64,000 nt of DNA, from positions 1,302,001 through 1,366,000 of the forward strand of contig NZ_CADFDK010000001.1 of the NCBI RefSeq assembly GCF_902832885.1, written 5' to 3'. A program made the translations under genes and the position numbers. Below are positions 38,753 to 45,993 of this stretch, piece by piece (position 1 is the first letter of the stretch; the number at the start of each line of letters is the position of its first letter). Origin of the DNA: Burkholderia seminalis DSM 23518. GTDB lineage: Bacteria > Pseudomonadota > Gammaproteobacteria > Burkholderiales > Burkholderiaceae. Under the pieces are notes generated by a model. The model was given only the letters and a program-made list of their open reading frames with translations, had not been told where the DNA came from and made no database searches.

Positions 38753-39087
38753 GCTACGCGCTGCTGATCCTCGGAATGGCCGTCATCACCTACGCGATCC
38801 GCTCGACGCTGTTCCTGTTCGGCGAGCGGCTGACCTTCCCGCCGCTCGTGCGGACCGCGCTCGGCTTCGTGCCCGTGACCGTGCTGACGGCGATCATCGT
38901 GCCGATGACCGTCTCGCCGCACGGCGGCCCGGCCGAGCTGACCTGGCGCAATCCGCAGCTCGTCGGCGCGCTCGCCGCCGTGCTCGTGTCGGCGGCAACC
39001 CGCCGCCCGCTCGTGACGATCGCCGCGGGGCTCGCGGTGTTCTTCTTCTGGCAAGGGGTCGTGATCCCCCACTGGCTGCCCGCCTGA
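38749..39087 (+). CDS. azlD: AzlD-type branched-chain amino acid exporter, small subunit
   Basis: A 112-residue membrane protein from a GTG start at 38749 that overlaps the azlC stop (GTGA). Four hydrophobic segments are visible, with TYAIRSTLFLFGERLTFPP near the N-terminus, typical of AzlD. It is the required partner of AzlC. Confidence 0.93.
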   Translation: MSYALLILGMAVITYAIRSTLFLFGERLTFPPLVRTALGFVPVTVLTAIIVPMTVSPHGGPAELTWRNPQLVGALAAVLVSAATRRPLVTIAAGLAVFFFWQGVVIPHWLPA

Positions 39088-39248
39088 GCGGACGCTCTAC
39101 CGCGCACGCTCAAGTTTCCGCCCGGCGCGCCGATATAGGGGATGAAGACCCGCCACCGGCCTCGGCGCGCACCGGTCAGTCGACGCTGCGCCCGCCCCGG
39201 TGCGCCGTGCCGGCCGTCGGCTTGCGCGGGCCGCCATCGAGACGATTC

Positions 39249-40034
39249 ATGGGCCAGATCACCCTTTCCCTCAAGGACGACACGCTCGAGTCCCTGCGCA
39301 AGGACTACGACGCGTTCGTCCGCGTGTCGCTGAAACTCGACCCGCAGTTCGCGACACCGTCGTTCGAGGATTTCCTGCGCGCCAAGCTGCTCGACAACAT
39401 GGTGCCGCTGACCGAACACGCGGTGCAGCGGATGCTGCAGGGCGGCCAGTACGCATGGGCCAAGCGCACGCTCGACAAGGAGTTTCCGGACGTCGTCGCG
39501 ATCCTGATGCGACAGGCCGGCGAATTCGGCTTCGGCTTCGCGTCGCGCTCCGAATGGACCCCCGACGAACTCGCGAAAGCGTGCCGCGACTGGGCGAAGG
39601 CGATCGTCGCCGAAGCGCAGGGCGACCCGTCGCTGATCGACCCGCTCGCGTCGCAGATCAAGGGCGCGGCGCAGGACATCCAGGCGCTCGAGGAGCTGAT
39701 GCAGACGCCTGCGTGGCGGCTCGCCGAATCGTTGCGCCAGCGCATCTACGAGGCCAAGCTCGCGTGCGAGATGAGCGTCGGCAGCACCGCGCGCGACAAG
39801 CTCGGCGAACTGCGCGGGCTGCTGCGGCTGGGCCTTGCGCACGGCTCGTTCCAGAAGCAGGAAGCGCAGCAGATCATGGAGTACCTGCGGCTGCTGAAGC
39901 CGGAGATCTTCGTCGAGGAACCGTACGACGTCTTCGCACGGCTCGCCGCGTGGCTGCGCAGCGTGTTCACGCCGGCCGCCGTGCGACCGTCGCAGGGACA
40001 ACCGGGACAAGGGCAAGGACAGCGCCGGCCATGA
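39249..40034 (+). CDS. Uncharacterised cytoplasmic protein
   Basis: A 261-residue protein starting MGQITLSLKDDTLESLRKDY at 39249; codons upstream to 39207 are Arg/Pro-rich and unlikely to be used. It is mostly helical, hydrophilic, without signal peptide or membrane segments. The C-terminal 20 residues are Gln/Gly/Pro-rich. I do not recognise a family or catalytic motif. The N-terminal amphipathic strand could be a ribbon-helix-helix-like start, but that is a guess. It has no clear operon partner. Confidence 0.8.
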   Translation: MGQITLSLKDDTLESLRKDYDAFVRVSLKLDPQFATPSFEDFLRAKLLDNMVPLTEHAVQRMLQGGQYAWAKRTLDKEFPDVVAILMRQAGEFGFGFASRSEWTPDELAKACRDWAKAIVAEAQGDPSLIDPLASQIKGAAQDIQALEELMQTPAWRLAESLRQRIYEAKLACEMSVGSTARDKLGELRGLLRLGLAHGSFQKQEAQQIMEYLRLLKPEIFVEEPYDVFARLAAWLRSVFTPAAVRPSQGQPGQGQGQRRP

Positions 40035-40068
40035 CCGCGCACCCATCCCGCTGACAGCATGAACCCAT

Positions 40069-40105
40069 GAAAACGGCCCGGCTCGCATGAGGCGAACCGG
40101 GCCGT
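40069..40105 (-). terminator. Hairpin terminator for the secreted Ala/Gly/Lys-rich protein gene
   Basis: ACGGCCCGG (40073-40081) and CCGGGCCGT (40097-40105) pair, with an inner TCGC/GCGA extension. On the minus strand TTTT follows the stem. It also stands 35 bases past the stop of the plus-strand gene. Confidence 0.7.
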
Positions 40106-40162
40106 CGGACCGCTGCGGGCGCGACGCCCGGGGGGCGAGCGTCGCGCGGCGCCGGGCGTCGC

Positions 40163-40564
40163 TTACTGCGTGGCGCCCTGGGCCGATGCACCGCCTTGCG
40201 CGCCGACCGACGCGCCGCCTTCGGTCGCTTCGCCGGCTTTCGCCTTGGCGGCGCCGACATGGCCCTTGGCCGACTTCGCGGCATGCTTCGTGTGCTTCTT
40301 GGCCGAATGGACGGCCGACGACGCGGTATCCTTCGCGCCGTCGGCTGCCGCGCCGACCGCATCGGTTGCGCCGCCGACCGCGTTGCCCGACGCGTTCGCG
40401 CCGGCGCTGCCCTGTACGCCTGCGCCGACACCTGCGGCCGGCGTCTGTGCCTGCACGCCGGCACCGGCTGCACCCTGCGCCGCCGTCCCCGTCTGGGCAA
40501 ATGCGGCCGAAGTGGCGAACGCCGTCAGCGCGGCACCGATCAGCATCGTACGAATCTTGGACAT
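40163..40564 (-). CDS. Exported Ala/Gly-rich protein with a basic histone-like segment
   Basis: A 133-residue product from the ATG at 40564 (MSKIRTMLIGAALTAF), with signal cleavage near AFA-QT (residue 23). The mature part is very low in complexity: Gln/Gly/Ala repeats, then a Lys/His/Ala segment (VHSAKKHTKHAAKSAKGHV) like a histone H1 tail, then an acidic-neutral tail. Longer frame to 40741 lacks a signal peptide at its start. No family recognised. Possible nucleic-acid or surface-polymer binding is inference. Confidence 0.72.
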   Translation of the reverse strand: MSKIRTMLIGAALTAFATSAAFAQTGTAAQGAAGAGVQAQTPAAGVGAGVQGSAGANASGNAVGGATDAVGAAADGAKDTASSAVHSAKKHTKHAAKSAKGHVGAAKAKAGEATEGGASVGAQGGASAQGATQ

Positions 40565-40833
40565 GGCAATTCTCCTCGAGAAGTTGTGAGCCCGGACCGC
40601 TGCGATGCGGTCCGTCGCGTCCCCGCCGCAACACGCAGCAGGTACGACAAAAGACCCGCGGCGCGCCCGGCCGGTTCTCGAATCTCTCAGACTGTTACCC
40701 ACCGTTTCATTTGCTGACGAATCGCTCACAGTCCTTAACAACTGCGGGCCGTGGCGGCCCGCGCTCGCGCGTCGGCCCGCGGTGCCGTATGATGCGGAGC
40801 GTTTCCTCCCGCGCCTTGCGCACCTCCTTCGTC

Positions 40834-41052
40834 ATGCCCAACCTGGATTTCACGCTGACCGGCGAATACGTCGAGCTGCACAACCTTCTCAAGATCACCG
40901 GCCTCGCGGACAGCGGCGGGAGCGCGAAAGTGATCGTCGCGTCCGGCGCGGTCAAAGTCGACGGCGCGGTCGAGCTGCGCAAGACCTGCAAGATCCGCGC
41001 GGGCCAGGTCGTGCTGCTCGGCGACACGCGCATCGCGGTGCGCGAGGCCTAG
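40834..41052 (+). CDS. S4-domain RNA-binding protein (YbcJ type)
   Basis: A 72-residue protein that is a single S4 domain: MPNLDFTLTGEYVELHNLLK, then GSAKVIVASGAVKVDGAVE and AGQVVLLGDTRIAV. It resembles E. coli YbcJ, a small RNA-binding protein of unclear function. An in-frame ATG at 40789 would add 15 residues. It lies 137 bases upstream of the MATE exporter gene. Confidence 0.85.
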   Translation: MPNLDFTLTGEYVELHNLLKITGLADSGGSAKVIVASGAVKVDGAVELRKTCKIRAGQVVLLGDTRIAVREA

Positions 41053-41189
41053 CACCCGCGGCGTTCCCCCTGTCCGCGACATGGCCATCGGCGCACGCGT
41101 TCGACACCGTACGAATAAAGCCGTAAGCTAGCCGTCTCTCAAAATAAATACATACAGCGCGGGCCCGCACCCGCGCGAGCGCCCATTCC

Positions 41190-42578
41190 ATGTCGCATTC
41201 CGGTCTTACGCGGACGGCCGCCGCGCCGCCGTCGCTATCCAGTCACGCCGCCGATACCGCGCGCCTCGCCGCGCCACTCGCGATCGCGCAACTTTCCCAG
41301 ATGGCGATGAGCGTCACCGACACGGTGCTGCTCGGTTCGCTCGGCCCCGATTCGCTCGCGGCGGGCGGGCTCGGCGCGAACTTCTTCTTCGTCATCGTCA
41401 CGATCCTGCAGGGCGTGCTGTCGTCGGTCAGCGTGAGCGTCGCGCACGCGCGCGGCGCGCAGGCCGAGGACCGCGTGCCGCACATCTACTGGACGGGCTT
41501 CGCGCTGTCGGTGCTGCTCGCGATCCCGGCGATCGTTGCGCTGTCGCTGTCCGAACCGATCCTGCTGATGTTCCACGAGCCGCCGCTGCTCGCGCATCAC
41601 GTCGGCGAATACACGGGCATCCTGCGCTACGCGGCGCTCGGCAGCCTGATCGGCGTCGGGCTGATGCGGGCATTCCTGCCGGCGATCGGCGCCGCGCGGC
41701 GGTTGCTGTGGGTGTCGATCGGCGGCGTCGGCGTCAACGGCGTGCTGAACTACGGGCTGATCCACGGCGCGTTCGGGCTGCCGCGCCTCGGTTTTCTCGG
41801 CTCGGCCGTCGCGACGACGATCACGATCTGGCTCACCGCGCTCGCCCTGATCTGGCTGCTGCACGGCCGGCGGCGCTTCCGTCATTTCGTGACCGCGTCG
41901 CGCCCGAAGCTGCCCACGATGGGCGAACTGATCGGCATCGGCTGGCCCGTCGCGATCACGTACGGGGTCGAATCGACGCTGTTCCTCGCCACCGGCCTCA
42001 CGGTCGGCGTGCTGGGCGCGACGTCGCTTGCCGCGCACCAGATCGCGCTGAACGTCGCGTCGGTGTCGTTCATGGTGCCGCTCGCGATCGGCCAGGCCGC
42101 CAACGTGCGCGTCGGCTACTGGGTCGGCGCGGGTTCGCCCGTCGCCGCGCGGCACGCGGGCTTCGTCGCACTCGCGCTCGGCGTCGCGTTCATGTCGCTG
42201 TCGGGCGTCGTGATGATCGTCGCGCCGCATACGATCGTCGGCCTGTACCTGAATCTCGACGACCCGGCCAACGCGGCCACGGTGTCGCTCGCCGCCTCGC
42301 TGCTCGGCATCGCCGCGGTGTTCCAGATCGTCGACGGCATGCAGACCGTCGCGTCGGGCGCGCTGCGCGGCCTGAAGGACACGCGCATCCCGATGCTCGC
42401 GGCGACCTTCGGCTACTGGGGCATCGGCTTCCCGACCGGCTACTGGTTCGCGTTCCACGCGGGCCTCGGCGCACGCGGCCTGTGGTGGGGGCTCGCCGCC
42501 GGCCTCGCGAGCGTCGCCGCGCTGATGGCATGGCGCTTTCATCTGAAAACCGCGTCGCTCGTCGCGACGCGGCACTGA
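41190..42578 (+). CDS. MATE-family multidrug/metabolite efflux protein
   Basis: A 462-residue inner-membrane exporter with about 12 hydrophobic segments. Family features are the N-terminal APLAIAQLSQMAMSVTDTVL and the repeat in the second half, VAITYGVESTLFLATGLTVG. It uses a Na+ or H+ gradient to expel drugs; the substrate is not inferable. NorM-like by length and layout. Confidence 0.93.
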   Translation: MSHSGLTRTAAAPPSLSSHAADTARLAAPLAIAQLSQMAMSVTDTVLLGSLGPDSLAAGGLGANFFFVIVTILQGVLSSVSVSVAHARGAQAEDRVPHIYWTGFALSVLLAIPAIVALSLSEPILLMFHEPPLLAHHVGEYTGILRYAALGSLIGVGLMRAFLPAIGAARRLLWVSIGGVGVNGVLNYGLIHGAFGLPRLGFLGSAVATTITIWLTALALIWLLHGRRRFRHFVTASRPKLPTMGELIGIGWPVAITYGVESTLFLATGLTVGVLGATSLAAHQIALNVASVSFMVPLAIGQAANVRVGYWVGAGSPVAARHAGFVALALGVAFMSLSGVVMIVAPHTIVGLYLNLDDPANAATVSLAASLLGIAAVFQIVDGMQTVASGALRGLKDTRIPMLAATFGYWGIGFPTGYWFAFHAGLGARGLWWGLAAGLASVAALMAWRFHLKTASLVATRH

Positions 42579-42723
42579 GCGCGACACGACGCGAAATCGC
42601 GACCGGCGCTATGCTTGTCGGCTGAACACCTCGAGACGCCGCGCGAGCGGCGCGACTGCCTCACGATACGCCTGATGCCGCGCGACGACGCGCGGCCTTT
42701 CCCCTTTCCAGGAGGAGTGCATC

Positions 42724-44118
42724 ATGAACGAAGCAGTTCGGATGGAACGCGACACGTTCGGCGAAATCGCCGTGCCGGCCGACCGACTTTGGGGCGCGCA
42801 AACCGAGCGCTCGCTGCAGAATTTCCGGATCTCGACCGAGAAGCAGTCGCCCGAGCTGATCCACGCGCTGGCGATCGTCAAGCGCGCCGCGGCGGCCGTG
42901 AACCAGTCGCTCGGCGTGCTCGCCGACGACAAGGCGCGCGCGATCATCGACGCGGCCGACGAGATCATCGCCGGCAAGCATCCGCGCGAATTCCCGCTCG
43001 CGGTGTGGCAGACGGGCTCCGGCACGCAGACCAACATGAACCTCAACGAGGTGATCGCGAATCGCGCGAGCGAGCTGCTGGGCGGCGAGCGCGGCGAAGC
43101 GCGCAAGGTCCATCCGAACGACGACGTGAATCGCGGCCAGTCGTCGAACGACGTGTTCCCGACCGCGATGCACATCGCGGCCGCGTACGCGATCGTCAAT
43201 CATCTGCTGCCGGCACTGCGCACGCTGCGCGCGACGCTCGACGCGAAGTCGAAGGCGTTCGCCGACATCGTGAAGATCGGCCGCACCCACCTGCAGGACG
43301 CGACGCCGCTCACGCTCGGCCAGGAGTTTTCCGGCTACGTCGCGCAGCTCGACCAGGGCATCCGTCACGTCGAATCGGCGCTGCCGCACCTGTACGAGCT
43401 CGCGCTCGGCGGCACCGCGGTCGGCACCGGGCTGAACGCGCATCCGGAGTTCGCGGTGCGCGTCGCCGACGAGATCGGCCGGCTCGCGAAGCTGCCGTTC
43501 GTGACGGCGCCGAGCAAGTTCGAGGTGATGGCGGCCGCCGATGCGCTGGTCTTCGCGCACGGCGCGCTGAAAACGGTCGCGGCGGGCCTGATGAAGATCG
43601 CGAACGACGTGCGCTGGCTCGCGAGCGGGCCGCGCTGCGGGCTCGGCGAATTGTCGATTCCGGAAAACGAGCCGGGCAGCTCGATCATGCCGGGCAAGGT
43701 GAACCCGACGCAGTCGGAAGCCGTGACGATGCTGTGCTGCCAGGTGTTCGGCAATGACGTCGCGGTCAACGTCGGTGGCGCAAGCGGCAATTTCGAGCTG
43801 AACGTGTTCCGGCCGATGATCGCGCACAACGTGCTGCAGTCGGTGCGGCTGCTCGCCGACGGCGCGCAGAGCTTCAACGACCACTGCGCGGTGGGCATCG
43901 AACCGAACCGCGCGCGGATCGACCTGCTGCTGAACGAGTCGCTGATGCTCGTGACGGCGCTCAATCCGCACATCGGCTACGACAAGTCCGCGCAGATCGC
44001 GAAGAAGGCGCACAAGGAAGGCACGACGCTGAAGGCGGCCGCGCTGGCGCTCGGCTACCTGACCGAGGCGGAATTCGATGCGTGGGTGCGCCCCGAGCAG
44101 ATGATCGGGACGCGCTAG
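42724..44118 (+). CDS. fumC: Fumarate hydratase class II
   Basis: Oxygen-stable, iron-free fumarase of the TCA cycle, 464 residues. The N-terminus [50 protein letters not shown] and the signature [11 protein letters not shown] (about 318-328) are all present. AGGAGGAG precedes the ATG by a good distance. A stand-alone gene. Confidence 0.97.
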   Translation: MNEAVRMERDTFGEIAVPADRLWGAQTERSLQNFRISTEKQSPELIHALAIVKRAAAAVNQSLGVLADDKARAIIDAADEIIAGKHPREFPLAVWQTGSGTQTNMNLNEVIANRASELLGGERGEARKVHPNDDVNRGQSSNDVFPTAMHIAAAYAIVNHLLPALRTLRATLDAKSKAFADIVKIGRTHLQDATPLTLGQEFSGYVAQLDQGIRHVESALPHLYELALGGTAVGTGLNAHPEFAVRVADEIGRLAKLPFVTAPSKFEVMAAADALVFAHGALKTVAAGLMKIANDVRWLASGPRCGLGELSIPENEPGSSIMPGKVNPTQSEAVTMLCCQVFGNDVAVNVGGASGNFELNVFRPMIAHNVLQSVRLLADGAQSFNDHCAVGIEPNRARIDLLLNESLMLVTALNPHIGYDKSAQIAKKAHKEGTTLKAAALALGYLTEAEFDAWVRPEQMIGTR

Positions 44119-44164
44119 GGGCAGGACGACGGGCGCGGCGCGTCGAGCGCGGCGCCCGCTGCGG

Positions 44165-44677
44165 TCAGACCGTGCCCTTCGCGACTTCTTCCGGTTTCAT
44201 CTCGACGATCTTGTCGAGCGCGGCCCGTACGTCGGCCGCATATTTCGCGAGTACCTTCTGCTCGGCGGTCTCGGGCACGAACGGCGGCACCGGCACCGGG
44301 TTGCCGTTCTCGTCGACCGCGACGAACACGACGAGGCAGTCGGTCGTCTGGCGCAGCACGCCGCCCTTCGGGTCCCCCGCGTGCACGGACACATGGATGT
44401 GCATGCTGGTGCGGCCCGTCGCCACGACGCGCGCCTTCAGCTCGACCAGGTTGCCGACCAGGATCGGACGCTGGAATCGGATGTTGCCGACACTGACCGT
44501 CACGCAATAGCGGCTCGACCAGACGGCCGCGCACGCATACGCGACCTCGTCGATCCACTTCATCAACGCGCCGCCGTGCACCTTGCCGCCGAAGTTCACG
44601 GACGAAGGCTCGGCGAGGAAGCGGAATACGGTTTCGGTACGGTCGAGGGCGGCCGGCACGGGGGACGGTTGGGGCAT
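44165..44677 (-). CDS. Acyl-CoA thioesterase (hotdog fold, YciA-like)
   Basis: A 170-residue single-hotdog thioesterase. The N-terminal FLAEPSSVNFGGKVHGGALMKWIDEVA holds the catalytic Asp region, and RFQRPILVGNLVELKARVV is typical of the BFIT/YciA family. It hydrolyses acyl-CoAs; chain preference is unknown. It converges with fumC, and a GC-rich stem without a T-run lies between them. Confidence 0.9.
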   Translation of the reverse strand: MPQPSPVPAALDRTETVFRFLAEPSSVNFGGKVHGGALMKWIDEVAYACAAVWSSRYCVTVSVGNIRFQRPILVGNLVELKARVVATGRTSMHIHVSVHAGDPKGGVLRQTTDCLVVFVAVDENGNPVPVPPFVPETAEQKVLAKYAADVRAALDKIVEMKPEEVAKGTV

Positions 44678-44808
44678 CGTTCTGGCTCCAGGCGGCAGGG
44701 GCGCTGTAATCGGGCCATTATACGTTGCAGTGCGGCAATGCGTCGCGGCCAGCGCCGCGTGGCGCGGCCGCGGCGGCGCCACCCGCCCCGCGCGCGCAGC
44801 GCCGCCGG

Positions 44809-44949
44809 TCAGCGGCGCACCGTGACGCCCTGGTCGATCGTCCCGTACATCTCGATACTGCCGCCCTGCCCGCCGGCGGCGCCCGCGCCGCCCTGCGCAC
44901 AGGCCGCGCAGACGAGCGCGGCGGCCAACATGCAGAAAATCGTCTTCAT
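44809..44949 (-). CDS. 46-residue lipoprotein-like peptide
   Basis: A short gene: ATG at 44949, stop at 44809. The peptide begins MKTIFCMLAAALVCAACAQ, a typical signal region with cysteines at 14 and 17; C17, followed by Ala-Gln-Gly-Gly, looks like a lipobox although its -3 residue is unusual. The mature part is Gly-rich and ends SIEMYGTIDQGVTVRR. No family recognised. A GATG-type weak ribosome site precedes the start. Confidence 0.65.
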   Translation of the reverse strand: MKTIFCMLAAALVCAACAQGGAGAAGGQGGSIEMYGTIDQGVTVRR

Positions 44950-45135
44950 CGTTGCATCGTGTCACATGCGGCGGCCCGCTGCCGCCGCGTCCGGCCCATT
45001 CTACGCGCGCCGCAACGGGCCGCAGCCAGGCTGCCGCGGGACGGCGCCGCCGCATCCGACATTTCATCCGGATACGAAACATCGAATGCGCACACCCACT
45101 ACACTGCCCCTCATCCCGCTTGACGAGAGACGACG

Positions 45136-45843
45136 ATGACCGATCAAGACGACCACCACTTTCCGGGCCTCAGCCGCATCGGCGCACTGATCGCCGACCC
45201 CGGCCGCGCCGCGATGCTGTGGGTGCTGATGGACGGCAGCGCGCGGCCGGCCGGTGAATTGACGATGATCGCGGGGCTGTCGCCGTCCGCGGCAAGCGCG
45301 CACCTCGCGCGGCTGACCGAAGGCGGCCTGCTCGCGCTCGACGTGCGCGGCCGGCACCGCTACTACCGCATCGCGTCGGCCGACATCGCGGCGTCGCTCG
45401 AGGCGCTCGCGAACGTCGCCCGCGCGGCTGCGCCGCACCGCCCGGTACCGGCGCCGTCGCGCACGGTACCGGCCGAACTGCGCTACGCGCGCACCTGCTA
45501 CGACCACATGGCCGGCGAACTTGCGGTGCGCATTTTCGACGGGCTCACCGCCCGCGGCTGGTTGCTCGCGGACGGCGACGCGATCGAAGCCACCGAGCTC
45601 GGCACGCAGGCCCTCGCGCAATGGGGCATCGACGTCGCGCAGCAGCGCACGCGCCGGCGCCGCTTCGCATGCGGCTGCCTCGACTGGAGCGAGCGGCGCT
45701 CGCATCTGGGTGGCGCGCTCGGCGCGGCGCTGCTCGAAAGCTTCTGTGCGCACGGCTGGATCGAACGTTCCGCACGGCCGCGGGTGCTGCGCGTCACCGT
45801 GCCCGGCCAGCAGGTTTTCGACGCGTGGCTTACGTCCGCTTGA
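45136..45843 (+). CDS. ArsR-type winged-helix transcriptional regulator
   Basis: A 235-residue regulator. The N-terminal 95 residues carry a winged helix (RPAGELTMIAGLSPSAASAHLARLTEGG, then LLALDVRGRHRYYRI), as in ArsR/SmtB proteins. The C-terminal half (RYARTCYDHMAGELAVRIFDGL; RFACGCLDWSERRSHLGGALG) is a conserved extension seen in a longer ArsR subfamily; C-x-C at CGC might bind metal or redox signal, but that is a guess. It precedes the large FecR-like gene by 150 bases on the same strand. An 8-bp stem (45853-45873) follows it. Confidence 0.88.
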   Translation: MTDQDDHHFPGLSRIGALIADPGRAAMLWVLMDGSARPAGELTMIAGLSPSAASAHLARLTEGGLLALDVRGRHRYYRIASADIAASLEALANVARAAAPHRPVPAPSRTVPAELRYARTCYDHMAGELAVRIFDGLTARGWLLADGDAIEATELGTQALAQWGIDVAQQRTRRRRFACGCLDWSERRSHLGGALGAALLESFCAHGWIERSARPRVLRVTVPGQQVFDAWLTSA

Positions 45844-45993
45844 CGCCCGCATTGCGGCTGCACGACAGCCGCACGCGACAGACAGGTTTTGTTACACCGC
45901 GTGCCATCCGACTTACAAAACACCGAGCATTGAAACAGGCCGAGCGGATATTGTGAACTCAACGGCACGAATCGACGCGCCGCGATAACGACG

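Noticed and set aside
44131-44158. GC-rich stem between fumC and the thioesterase as a terminator
   Set aside because: No T-run on either strand and pairing is interrupted; too weak to list.
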